From the NCBI GenBank assembly GCA_021818565.1, contig JAKATV010000207.1:1-9984 (forward strand): a stretch of 9,984 nt of DNA. The letters run 5' to 3'. Below, one piece after another: positions 1 through 6,038 of this stretch. The notes under the pieces are model-generated. The model ran no database searches, was not told the DNA's origin, and worked only from the letters and a program-made list of their open reading frames with translations. The translations under genes and the position numbers were made by a program. Position 1 is the first letter of the stretch. Each line of letters starts with the position of its first letter. This DNA comes from Planctomycetota bacterium. GTDB taxonomy: Bacteria > Planctomycetota > Phycisphaerae > WQYP01.

Positions 1-99
1 GCCATCTTGGCCCTGCGGGCTATGTGGATGAGCCAAGATCAACGCTGGGACCGTTACTGGGCCAGCCGTTCATCTGTCGGACGGTGCAGAGCCGCGTAA
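1..99 (+). CDS. Possible C-terminal end of an upstream gene (partial)
   Basis: Frame 1 is open from the window edge to a TAA at 97-99 and encodes 32 residues. They are rich in Trp, Arg and Ala (it begins AILALRAMWM and continues with QDQRWDRYW), which would suit an amphipathic helix at a protein end. The next gene on the same strand starts about 60 bases later, so the two could be co-transcribed. A 32-codon open stretch can occur by chance and no family is recognisable, so this is only a candidate. Confidence 0.3.
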   Translation, partial: AILALRAMWMSQDQRWDRYWASRSSVGRCRAA

Positions 100-158
100 A
101 CTGTCACGCACCCCTAGCATGGCCGGCGCGACGGTGCTGATTTAATGATGGCGGTAAT

Positions 159-968
159 GTGTTAATGTGGAAGCAATCTTTATGGATTGTTGTCGCGCTT
201 GCGGCGGTCGCCGCGGCAGCAGTGGCTGCGGTCAAGGTGCGGCGCGCCTACCAGCGTGAAAAATTCTACCGGCAGGCTTACCTCAGCACCAATGCGGTGC
301 TCTACGGCCCGGGTTTGTGGTTTCCCTTCGGCCGTACGATTCCCGGGAAACTGTGTCACATGTCGGGAGGCGGGCAGGGGTGGTTGAGCCTCCGATTACT
401 TGAAGAACTTCGCCTCGACACCTACTTGGACAATGCTCCCCGTCTTGCTGGTGCCGTTGCATGGAAATCATTCGTGCCGGGTATGGGGACAACCATTGAC
501 GTATCTTGGATCGGCAAGCTAACCTATCCGGCGGTGTTGAAAGTCTCTCGGCCCGGCGGGCAGGGCTCGATTAAACTGCCAATATACGCAGAGTACGTTT
601 TGCCGTTGTTCCCCGGCGGGGACTCCTTAGTCTACTCCGTTGCGCTTAGCGCGAGGAGTCCGCACGCGCGGGGATTCTTTAACTTCACCAAGCCAAGCCA
701 AACGCCCGACCTGACCGTCCAAATTCTCGAGGGCGACGGGCGGCATTCAAACAGGGCCCCGGTCGCATGGGAGGATGTGCAAGGCCGCTACAGGATTTCC
801 GGGGACTCGGAAATATTCCCGCGCGGCTCGCCGCCCCCGGTGCGCGCGATATACACACGCCACAACGGTCTGCCTGTGGCGGACAGCACCTTGACGGGAC
901 CGCGGTTTTTGCAGCACCCTCCGGGTCCGGTACCGGCCGGCTTGGGGCTTGGCGTGCGAGAGCGGTGA
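159..968 (+). CDS. Membrane-anchored hypothetical protein
   Basis: This is a 269-aa frame with no family I recognise. Residues 7-25 form a hydrophobic Ala/Val-rich segment followed by basic residues (KVRRAYQREK), which reads as an N-terminal signal anchor placing the rest outside the cytoplasm. The remaining ~230 residues are rich in Gly, Pro and aromatic residues, with no catalytic motif that I can see. The start is uncertain: GTG at 159 or ATG at 165 (two codons later). Neither has a strong ribosome-binding site. The gene lies outside the element, on the strand opposite to everything else in the window. The C-terminal ~40 residues are Pro/Gly-rich and low in complexity, so the true frame might be shorter or decayed. 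I regard it as probably real because a clear anchor begins a long open frame. Confidence 0.5.
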   Translation: MLMWKQSLWIVVALAAVAAAAVAAVKVRRAYQREKFYRQAYLSTNAVLYGPGLWFPFGRTIPGKLCHMSGGGQGWLSLRLLEELRLDTYLDNAPRLAGAVAWKSFVPGMGTTIDVSWIGKLTYPAVLKVSRPGGQGSIKLPIYAEYVLPLFPGGDSLVYSVALSARSPHARGFFNFTKPSQTPDLTVQILEGDGRHSNRAPVAWEDVQGRYRISGDSEIFPRGSPPPVRAIYTRHNGLPVADSTLTGPRFLQHPPGPVPAGLGLGVRER

Positions 969-1078
969 GCTGTCCAGCGGTACAAAACGTTCCCCCGCCC
1001 GGCACGGAGAATCTCCAGTTCCGGCCGCAGCAGTCCGGACTCCGTAACTTCATGGTCCCGCTGAATCATCAATCAATC

Positions 1079-1114
1079 GGGGAATCTGGGGAATCTGGGG
1101 AATCTGAGAAATCT
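1079..1114 (+). repeat. 9-bp tandem repeat, four units
   Basis: Three exact copies of GGGGAATCT (1079-1087, 1088-1096, 1097-1105) are followed by a degenerate fourth copy, GAGAAATCT (1106-1114). In the open + frame they would read Gly-Glu-Ser repeats, but I do not regard that frame as a gene. The stretch lies in the intergenic left flank. Confidence 0.85.
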
Positions 1115-1245
1115 GTGGATTTGTACAACCACCAAGGATCAATGGTCACGAATCAAGAATATGGATTCTCCGATGACATCTGGCGGGTTTGGCCGCAGGG
1201 CAACTTGAGGAGAAGGATCGGATCATACGGCGGCGGTAATACGGA

Positions 1246-1375
1246 TGATTGCATCGGCATAGCGCCCGAACAGCGCCCGAAAGCAGGGGGCAAAAACGTG
1301 CCTTTTGGTGCCATTGCGTGCCACAAGGGATTAAGCAGTGGGACAGCGAGAATCACCGCACTGGGTGCGAAAAAC
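1246..1375 (+). pseudogene. Relic of a sister integrase C-terminus, inverted relative to int
   Basis: Read on the + strand, this stretch encodes EQRPKAGGKNVPFGAIACHK. The integrase on the opposite strand has ALKTGGKNVPFGAVACHQ near residue 430, in the same codon phase. Similarity continues more weakly on both sides, including a later ATCNCCGC-ACTGG-TGCG-like stretch and TAAATC...GCGCCCG next to the tRNA. No catalytic part of an integrase precedes it. It could be the leftover end of a related element inserted in the opposite direction, or a DNA-level arm site that happens to be readable. It lies outside the attachment core of the present element. Confidence 0.45.
1286..1324 (+). repeat. 39-bp inverted repeat, left copy
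   Basis: This block matches the reverse complement of 1538-1576 at 38 of 39 positions; the one difference is ATTGCG against GTTGCG. The midpoint between the two copies is 1431, which is also the exact centre of the palindromic tRNA core (1423-1439). Just outside it lie two GCGCCCGAA motifs, 11 bp apart (1262, 1273). It may be an integrase arm-type site or part of a sister-element relic. Confidence 0.85.
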
Positions 1376-2845
1376 GTGCTTAAATCGGCCATTGCGCCCG
1401 ACAGGGATCGAACCTGTGACCTGCGGTTTAGGAAACCGCTGCTCTATCCGCTGAGCTACGAGCGCTAATCCGCTTGATTTATGCGGCAAACCCGCACCAG
1501 TTGCGGCGATGGCGACTTTATCATACTTCGATTCTTGGTGGCACGCAACGGCACCAAAAGGCACGTTTTTGCCCCCGGTTTTCAGCGCATTTTCAGCGCG
1601 CCGTTCAGCGCTGTTACCCGCGTCAATTCCGGCGTTGTCGGTGCCGGTGGCCCGGAGTTCCTCGCGTCCCCTTTCAGCGCTTGGCAAGGCATTCAAATTC
1701 GGCAACAAAGCCACCGCGGCATTCATATCGCTTATGCCCATGGTGGCGTAGGTATTCAAGGTCAGCTTCGGATCAGAATGACGGGCCAAGGTTTGCAGAA
1801 CCTTTACCGGTACGTTGGCTCTCGCCAGCATGGTGATATACGTTGCCCGCAGCGCGTGAAAATCGGCGAACCGGCCATCGACATCTATCGGGCGAAGAAA
1901 ATCACCACGCCGGGCATTGCGGCGTTCTGCGCCCGGATACATGGCCCGGTAATAGGCGATACGGGCATGGTTCATATCATCGCGCAGCATCCGCACAATA
2001 TTGGCCAAGTATGGCAGTGTGAATACCGGCCCGGCCTTACGGCCTTTGAGCCACGGCTTGAGTTCCTCCGCCAATTCCATCGGTATCGGTTGTAGAACGT
2101 CCTTACCGTTTTTGGCGCAGGTGCCGGATAGCGATATGGCGAGTTCATTGAGCTTAAACGATTGCAACGTCAATGAACGCAATTCATTGGCCCGGAACCC
2201 CGTGCCGCAGGCCACCATGTACAACATGCGGCGATCAATGCCCGCCATGTTCCAACGTTTCGGTGCTGACTTGGTATAGACCAGTAATTGCCGGAGTTCC
2301 TCGGCGGAAAATGGGCGACGGATATGTTTGCGCTCGGCCAGCGGCACGTTCACCTTTACCGCCAGAACGGCCAGCGGATCATCGGCGCAAAGCGAGTTAC
2401 GCCAAGCCCAGCGGGTAAAGCCTTTGATGCACCGCGTGTAATGGCCGATGGTTCTTTCCGCCATGCCGGAATCCCGCAATTGCCCCAGTGCGGTTGATAT
2501 GCGGGAGCCTGAAATATCCGGCAGGCGTTCAATCTTGGCCATGGTCAGCAGGTTTTCAACGCGCTTAACCGCGGTGGCAACATGCTTTCCGGTGCGGTTG
2601 CGGCCAAGTAAATCAGCCCGATACGCGGCTATGTGCTCCACAATTCCAGCCTTGCCGTTGGCGGCAAACTTCTGTTGCTTGGAATCGACAATGCCTTCGC
2701 GGATCAGCATACCCTTATTCTCAAGGTGTGATGCGATCCGCATTGCTTCGCCCTTGTCGGTGCCGGCAGACTTGGCGTGCCACAGGCCATCCGAACCAAG
2801 GTAAGACGCAATCCAGTTTTTACCACGCTTGTAAACGCTTGCCAT
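1331..2845 (-). CDS. int: Tyrosine integrase whose 3' end runs through the tRNA
   Basis: A 504-aa tyrosine recombinase that cuts and rejoins the element at the tRNA core. An N-terminal SAM-like core-binding region spans roughly residues 65-160 and the catalytic domain roughly 175-380. Visible catalytic residues are Arg218 (GTGFRANELRSL), a Lys at 245 or 248, His330 and Arg333 in FHALRAT, His356 in LARHSDPK, and the nucleophile Tyr366 in LTLNTYATM. The ATG at 2845 is preceded by AAGGAG at 8 nt, only 2 bases after the stop of the HTH gene, so the pair is one operon. Past residue ~390 the tail looks unstructured. Residues ~459-484 are a translation of the tRNA (ALVAQRIEQRFPKPQVTG) and residues 476-504 are encoded by host DNA beyond the recombination core. 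In the circular form the frame would instead continue into the ORF at 7024-7212. Confidence 0.95.
   Translation of the reverse strand: MASVYKRGKNWIASYLGSDGLWHAKSAGTDKGEAMRIASHLENKGMLIREGIVDSKQQKFAANGKAGIVEHIAAYRADLLGRNRTGKHVATAVKRVENLLTMAKIERLPDISGSRISTALGQLRDSGMAERTIGHYTRCIKGFTRWAWRNSLCADDPLAVLAVKVNVPLAERKHIRRPFSAEELRQLLVYTKSAPKRWNMAGIDRRMLYMVACGTGFRANELRSLTLQSFKLNELAISLSGTCAKNGKDVLQPIPMELAEELKPWLKGRKAGPVFTLPYLANIVRMLRDDMNHARIAYYRAMYPGAERRNARRGDFLRPIDVDGRFADFHALRATYITMLARANVPVKVLQTLARHSDPKLTLNTYATMGISDMNAAVALLPNLNALPSAERGREELRATGTDNAGIDAGNSAERRAENALKTGGKNVPFGAVACHQESKYDKVAIAATGAGLPHKSSGLALVAQRIEQRFPKPQVTGSIPVGRNGRFKHVFRTQCGDSRCPTA
1393..1465 (-). tRNA. tRNA-Arg (anticodon CCT), rebuilt by the element
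   Basis: A complete 73-nt cloverleaf on the minus strand. Acceptor GCGCTCG pairs with CGGGCGC, with one T-G wobble at pair 5:68. The D stem is GCTC/GAGC, the anticodon stem GCGGT/ACCGC with loop TTCCTAA (anticodon CCT, codon AGG), the T stem ACAGG/CCTGT with loop TTCGATC, and the discriminator A. CCA is not encoded. The 5' half comes from the element and the 3' half from the chromosome. The displaced original 5' half at 7276-7232 would pair perfectly (GCGCCCG), which supports this reading. The gene lies wholly inside the integrase reading frame, and I see only a weak CATAAA box upstream, so it may depend on integrase-operon transcription. Confidence 0.95.
1422..1439. other. Attachment site, integrase-proximal (18-bp core)
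   Basis: TGCGGTTTAGGAAACCGC is identical at 1422-1439 and 7232-7249. The core is the anticodon stem-loop of the tRNA and is itself an inverted repeat: GCGGTTT and AAACCGC around AGG. Beyond one mismatch, identity resumes for GCTCTATCC at both ends. The distance between the two copies gives an element of 5,810 bp. Confidence 0.9.
1538..1576 (-). repeat. 39-bp inverted repeat, right copy (inside int)
   Basis: Partner of 1286-1324, lying in the integrase tail codons for GGKNVPFGAVACH. Identity includes third codon positions and ends sharply, which suggests conservation of the DNA rather than of the protein. It lies 107 bp from the core centre, the same distance as its partner on the other side. 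Confidence 0.85.
1580..1601. repeat. 22-bp direct repeat, copy near the integrase end
   Basis: An exact 22-bp match to 7156-7177 near the other end of the element. On the minus strand it contains two GCGCTGAAA motifs 11 bp apart, about one helical turn. The left flank has two GCGCCCGAA motifs with the same 11-bp spacing at 1262 and 1273. Further single copies of TTTCAGCGC or a close variant occur at about 1603 and 1671. The arrangement fits arm-type sites for integrase or excisionase. Confidence 0.75.
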
Positions 2846-2847
2846 GG

Positions 2848-3051
2848 TTATTTCTCCTTGTTGAGTTCCACGCGGATACGCAACGCCGTCAGCAAACGGC
2901 TTGCGCTCCGCAGGGTTAATGTCTGGTTACGATTCATAAACCGGCATATTGCCCCTTGCGAAACGCCGGAATCCAACGCTAAACGGTATTGGCTTACCCC
3001 GCTACTCTTGGCGGCTTCACGTACCATCTTGTCAAGGTCAAGGTCTTTCAT
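2848..3051 (-). CDS. Small HTH (Cro/XRE-like) transcriptional regulator
   Basis: A 67-aa protein made almost entirely of one helix-turn-helix domain. Residues ~8-45 (MVREAAKSSGVSQYRLALDS, then GVSQGAICRFMN) show the XRE pattern: SGVSQYRLA as the positioning helix and SQGAICRFM as the recognition helix. It probably binds the promoter directly upstream and controls itself and the integrase, which follows after 2 bases with its ribosome-binding site inside the last codons of this gene. The ATG at 3051 lies 8 bases from a near-consensus -10 box, so the transcript should be leaderless or nearly so. A lysogeny-type repressor role is inferred from position and size. Confidence 0.88.
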   Translation of the reverse strand: MKDLDLDKMVREAAKSSGVSQYRLALDSGVSQGAICRFMNRNQTLTLRSASRLLTALRIRVELNKEK

Positions 3052-3059
3052 ATATTCCC

Positions 3060-3088
3060 ATTATCATACAATACAATCCCATTGTCAA
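3060..3088 (-). promoter_or_regulatory. Strong sigma70-type promoter for the HTH-int operon
   Basis: TTGACA at 3088-3083, a 17-bp spacer, and GATAAT at 3065-3060. Only 8 bases separate the -10 box from the ATG at 3051, so transcription should begin within a base or so of the start codon. The spacer carries CAATGGGATTG (an inverted CAAT/ATTG pair) and a repeated ATTGT, which are plausible operators for the HTH protein. Confidence 0.75.
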
Positions 3089-3106
3089 GCGGCCCGGATG
3101 CCCGCG

Positions 3107-3132
3107 AAAAAGGGACATTTCGGGACATCCCT
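3107..3132 (-). terminator. Possible weak terminator after the replication gene cluster
   Basis: On the minus strand AGGGA (3132-3128) can pair with TCCCT (3115-3111), immediately followed by a short T run (to 3107). The stem is only 5 bp and the loop is 12 nt. It lies between the stop of the TerS-like gene and the HTH-int promoter, where a terminator would be expected. Confidence 0.35.
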
Positions 3133-3141
3133 ACGGGGCCT

Positions 3142-3549
3142 TCATGGGCCATGGTCGCCCATCGCTTCCAACTTGTGACGCGAGACTTCCAGCGGCCTGA
3201 TGACGTGCCAGTTGATGGCCAGATCGATGATCTTACTTGCGGCGGCCAGGCGATCCGCGGCCTTTTGCCTTTCGTCAAAGCAAATGGCGTGAAGAACGCG
3301 GATGGCCTTGCCCATGGCCCGCAGGTTGCGCGATTGGAAACGGTGCGTAATTTCCGACGAAAGTGTACCAATTTGTACCAGAAATTCGGGCGATTTCCTC
3401 CAATTCACGATGGTGGTTTTGCTCACGGCGAGTTCCGCCGAGATTCGCCGGTAGCTCCAGCCGAGCGCCAGCATGTGCGCGGCCTTTTGTTGCTTGGCCG
3501 AAAGCGATGGATTCGGCGGAAGATCATCATGGGTCAATTCGGGTGTCAT
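3142..3549 (-). CDS. HTH protein resembling a phage terminase small subunit
   Basis: 135 aa. Residues ~15-52 form a helix-turn-helix of the terminase-small-subunit or transposase type: LSAKQQKAAHMLALGWSYRR, then ISAELAVSKTTIVNWRKSPE. The pattern 'SAKQQKAA..LA.G.S...IS..L.VS..TI..W' is typical of TerS-like proteins that recognise packaging sites. The helical second half (residues ~60-125) could mediate oligomerisation. The ATG at 3549 was chosen because GAGGAG lies 6 bases before it, although the frame is open further upstream. It overlaps the preceding gene by 23 bases, so translation is probably coupled. No large terminase, portal or capsid gene is near. If it is a TerS, it could redirect packaging by a helper phage; it might instead be an ordinary DNA-binding regulator. 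Confidence 0.8.
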   Translation of the reverse strand: MTPELTHDDLPPNPSLSAKQQKAAHMLALGWSYRRISAELAVSKTTIVNWRKSPEFLVQIGTLSSEITHRFQSRNLRAMGKAIRVLHAICFDERQKAADRLAAASKIIDLAINWHVIRPLEVSRHKLEAMGDHGP

Positions 3550-3865
3550 TTTTTCTCCTCTCGGCTTCATTAGCCGCCGTTTCCGGGCCTCGTTGGCTCT
3601 CGGATGATTGATTACCCGTCGGTTCGCACGGCGTCGCAATGGTGCCCATCGGTTCAACGGATATAGCCTTCAACTTATGAGCGCGGTAGGCGTTTTTGAG
3701 CACACGCTTCAAGCGAACAAGCCCGGGCGCTCCGGTGCCGGCGGTTTGGAAGGTTACACGCCAGCTTTCCGGCGGCGACTTGGCCACGGGCAGCAGCGGC
3801 GTCGCGGATTTCGCGCGGCGTGCGGGCTTGGCGGGCGGGCGGTCGAATAGCGGGCGCGTTATCAT
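3527..3865 (-). CDS. Small conserved-looking protein, function unknown
   Basis: 112 aa. The first ~35 residues are basic and Pro/Ala-rich and look disordered. The middle (about residues 35-72) has a compact pattern, WRVTFQTAGTGAPGLVRLKR followed by VLKNAYRAHKLKAISVEP. It resembles small proteins I associate with replication genes of phages and islands in planctomycete-like bacteria (W-V-T...VRL+..LK.A.R..G.+...VE), for which I know no function. The C-terminal ~35 residues are polar and probably unstructured. The ATG at 3865 overlaps the stop of the upstream gene as ATGA, which indicates translational coupling and fixes the start. The end overlaps the TerS-like gene by 23 bases. Confidence 0.75.
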   Translation of the reverse strand: MITRPLFDRPPAKPARRAKSATPLLPVAKSPPESWRVTFQTAGTGAPGLVRLKRVLKNAYRAHKLKAISVEPMGTIATPCEPTGNQSSESQRGPETAANEAERRKNDTRIDP

Positions 3866-4029
3866 AGAATCACGCTCCCCACAGCGGCCAAGAGATTCAC
3901 CATGCGATACCAGGCTGAATTCCACCATCGCGCCCGGGCCAAAGCCCGGCGGCGGCGTCGGATCAGGCGTTGCAATCGCTGGCCGTCATCGTCAGGCACG
4001 CACACACTTTGAAGCTCACCAATTTTCAT
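3862..4029 (-). CDS. 55-aa basic small protein with a hydrophobic end
   Basis: The frame MKIGELQSVCVPDDDGQRLQ continues with a strongly basic run (RLIRRRRRALARAR). It ends in WWNSAWYRMVNLLAAVGSVIL, which is partly hydrophobic. The ATG at 4029 is preceded by AGAAGGG at about 4-6 bases; an upstream TTG at 4089 is possible but lacks a good site. The stop shares bases with the next start (ATGA at 3865-3862). The basic patch suggests contact with nucleic acid or an inner-leaflet position, and the end could be a short membrane helix; both are inferences. I recognise no family. Confidence 0.6.
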   Translation of the reverse strand: MKIGELQSVCVPDDDGQRLQRLIRRRRRALARARWWNSAWYRMVNLLAAVGSVIL

Positions 4030-4143
4030 AAAGCCCTTCTGCCGGATACCCGGCGGTATAAACCGCGGCACAAGACAAGTGCGCTTCAATCCCCCATACC
4101 CCCTAGCCGCTATTGAAACGCGGCCTTGGGGCCGGTTCCTGCG

Positions 4144-4189
4144 CTAAGTGCGTCTACTTAGGTTGACGCGGGGTTGACGCACTTGACGC
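4144..4189. repeat. TTGACGC iterons beside a short palindrome
   Basis: Three copies of TTGACGC lie at 4163-4169, 4174-4180 and 4183-4189, the last two as TTGACGCAC. Next to them CTAAGT (4144-4149) and ACTTAG (4156-4161) form an inverted repeat around GCGTCT. The cluster fills the 166-bp gap after the replication helicase gene. Iterons beside a rep gene often mark a replication origin or a self-regulation site, so an origin is possible here; a regulator-binding site is the alternative. Confidence 0.6.
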
Positions 4190-4195
4190 ACTCCA

Positions 4196-5821
4196 TCATT
4201 CCGAATCATGGTTACCCCCTTTTTCCGGCGGCGTCTGGCCGATATGGCCGTACCCCTTTGGCGTCACATCCCATGTCTCGACAATCTTGCGATTACTGGC
4301 CCGATGCTGCGCATGCTGGATGTATCCCTGCCGCTCAAGGTCACGCAACAAGGCTTCGCATGGCCCACGCTTCAGGCCCCGTGGGAAAGTCTTTTCTGCA
4401 GACAGTGCGGCGTAGGCCCCACGCGGTGCGTGCGGATTGCTTGGGACGTATTCCCCACGAGATGAAAACTCGGAAATGATCCGGAGTATCGCCCTTTGAT
4501 TTTCAGCGTCGTTTTCGCCCGGCGAATTCAAGAACGCCTGATGCAGCAACCCGTCAAGGTCGCGCGCCAGCAGAATTGGCGATTGAAGCGGCCCAAAGTT
4601 ACATTTTTCGTGTTTTAGGGTCAGAGAATTTTCCAGGCCGTCATCGGCCAATAGTGCCAGGCGACTACGCGCGGAATTGTGCCAGCCAGTTGAGCCGCTA
4701 TAATTTTCGGTGGCCTTACTGCCGCTTTTCGCCGCCGACCGATTTACGTGGACAAGCAGCAGCACCGCGCCGCCCCAGTCCGACACCACCCGCAGCATTT
4801 GCCGCACGAAAGCCCGGACATGCCGCCGCTCATTTTCTGGCCCATCGAAACAGTCGCTGGCATTATCGACCACAAGCAGGCCCGGCCTGTATTTTCGGGC
4901 CATGGATCGCAGGCGTCGATATGAATCGGTCACGCGGCCCTTGCCACCCCGCACGGTTTCGTCCACGGAGTACAGCACGGGATCATCAGGCGCAAGAAAA
5001 TGCAGATTTTCGGCCACCAAGGCCGCGTCACAATGAAACCCCCGGCAGATCAGCGCCATCCGTCGCCGGATTGTCTGACCTCCATCCTCACCGGAAAAAT
5101 AGATCACCGGCGTTGCGGCAGTCGGCCTTCCGAAAACCGGCAAGCCTAAGGCTGTATGCGTCGCGATTTCCATTGCCAGCACAGACTTGCCAGCGCCGCC
5201 ATGGCCGCCCAGAATCGTGACCAGGCCCATCGGAATCAAGCCATCCCATATCCACGTTTGCTCCGGCTCTGGATTGGTCAGCACATCGGAAATGGGCACT
5301 TCCGTTATCGTGCTTGTCACGCTATCGCCAGCCATGCCTGACAGGTCAGAAATAAGGTCGCCTAAATCGTCCATAGTCTGCCCGGAGTCGATACTGCCGG
5401 TGATTGCCGCCGCGCTGGCATACAGCCGCGCATCGCGCGATAGCTTGCAGAGCCGCTCCGCCCAGTACGGAGATTCGGAGTCGTTCGGGAATTCTTTGGC
5501 GTATTGCCTCGCCATATTTGCGGCGGCGGGATTTCCAGCGCGCTCAAGCTCTTCGGCCACGCTCGCGGCCGCAGGCATCAGGTACTGACCAGCCAGCCGG
5601 GCCATCGCCCGGAACATATCGCGATGGTTAGTGCCGTACCATACGTGCCCGGATAGCTCGCCCTCGGACAGCTCGATGAGGTAGGCGCAGCGGTCACCTT
5701 GTCGCTCTGGACTTTCCGGCGGTCGCGCCAGCAGGCAGGCCAGCAGTTGATGCTCGGTGTCGATGATCCGCGCTGGCAACTTGGTTTGCGGTTCTGGTGG
5801 ATTTTCTGATAGAATTTCCAT
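4196..5821 (-). CDS. Replication protein: DnaB-N-like domain plus RecA-type helicase ATPase
   Basis: 541 aa from the ATG at 5821. Residues ~18-150 resemble the N-terminal domain of DnaB (RIIDTEHQLLACLLARP start). A RecA/RepA-type ATPase core follows, with Walker A LGGHGGAGKS at ~204-213, SGEDGG at ~243-248, Walker B GLLVVDNASD at ~314-323 and LLLVHVNR at ~354-361. These are motifs of hexameric RSF1010 RepA/KaiC-like ATPases (AAA_25). A winged-helix-like C-terminus spans ~440-520 (AILRIISEF...ALLRDLERQGYI). It probably unwinds the element's DNA at replication start. A TTG at 5902 would extend the frame into the upstream excisionase-like gene but has no usable ribosome-binding site; the ATG at 5821 has a modest GAAAG. 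No primase motif is visible, so host primase would be needed. Confidence 0.88.
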   Translation of the reverse strand: MEILSENPPEPQTKLPARIIDTEHQLLACLLARPPESPERQGDRCAYLIELSEGELSGHVWYGTNHRDMFRAMARLAGQYLMPAAASVAEELERAGNPAAANMARQYAKEFPNDSESPYWAERLCKLSRDARLYASAAAITGSIDSGQTMDDLGDLISDLSGMAGDSVTSTITEVPISDVLTNPEPEQTWIWDGLIPMGLVTILGGHGGAGKSVLAMEIATHTALGLPVFGRPTAATPVIYFSGEDGGQTIRRRMALICRGFHCDAALVAENLHFLAPDDPVLYSVDETVRGGKGRVTDSYRRLRSMARKYRPGLLVVDNASDCFDGPENERRHVRAFVRQMLRVVSDWGGAVLLLVHVNRSAAKSGSKATENYSGSTGWHNSARSRLALLADDGLENSLTLKHEKCNFGPLQSPILLARDLDGLLHQAFLNSPGENDAENQRAILRIISEFSSRGEYVPSNPHAPRGAYAALSAEKTFPRGLKRGPCEALLRDLERQGYIQHAQHRASNRKIVETWDVTPKGYGHIGQTPPEKGGNHDSE

Positions 5822-5867
5822 TGCCAATCTTTCTGCCGCGCGGGTCGTAACCGTCGCGGCTTTTTTT

Positions 5868-6038
5868 TCACCGTACCGGAAGCGCCCGACAAAACCGATC
5901 AAGCTCCGCCGGGTCTATCCGCACGATGCGGCCCAGCTTCTTGGCTTTGAGTTGTCGGCTCGCGCAAAGTTTGCGGACAAAGCGTTCCCCGCAGTTGAGC
6001 TTTTTTGCCGCGTCCCGATACGTCAGCATTGTGTCCAT
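5868..6038 (-). CDS. Excisionase-like small winged-HTH protein (56 aa)
   Basis: A short gene whose product reads MDTMLTYRDAAKKLNCGERF and then VRKLCASRQLKAKKLGRIVR, ending DPAELDRFCRALPVR. This is the MerR/excisionase type (HTH_17) pattern: 'LTYRDAAKKLN' (first helix), 'FVRKLCASRQLKAKKLGR' (recognition helix and wing) and 'VRIDPAELDRF' (final strand and helix). It probably bends DNA at the attachment arms to drive excision, or acts as a regulator; the position just upstream of the replication helicase fits both. The ATG at 6038 has GGAG at 8 bases. A second in-frame ATG lies three codons later. The TGA is followed at once by eight A residues in the transcript. Confidence 0.88.
   Translation of the reverse strand: MDTMLTYRDAAKKLNCGERFVRKLCASRQLKAKKLGRIVRIDPAELDRFCRALPVR

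Larger units (their letters stand above)
969..1392. other. Region without a convincing gene; holds a repeat and an integrase-tail relic
   Basis: About 420 bases between the membrane protein and the tRNA. A + strand frame stays open here and continues antisense through the tRNA, but it has no credible start or family. The stretch contains a 9-bp tandem repeat at 1079-1114. From about 1246 it also holds a sequence matching, in inverted orientation, the 3' end of the integrase gene on the other side of the tRNA. The 3' end of the integrase frame itself (1331-1392, minus) reaches into this region. Confidence 0.6.

Noticed and set aside
1079..1114. CRISPR-like array
   Set aside because: Units are 9 bp with no spacers; it is a plain tandem repeat. 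No CRISPR array is seen elsewhere in the window.
767..1468. 233-codon open + frame through the left flank and antisense to the tRNA
   Set aside because: It starts inside the membrane-protein gene, has no ribosome-binding site, contains a simple tandem repeat and ends as an antisense tRNA translation. Only the integrase-like stretch in it is meaningful.
1481..2095. 204-codon + frame
   Set aside because: Lies wholly antisense to the integrase catalytic domain and has no recognisable domain.
5819..5902. TTG at 5902 as the helicase start, and A8-driven frameshift fusion of the excisionase-like gene to the helicase
   Set aside because: The excisionase-like stop TGA precedes the A run, so slippage on it could not fuse the frames, and the TTG has no properly spaced ribosome-binding site. 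The ATG at 5821 is simpler.
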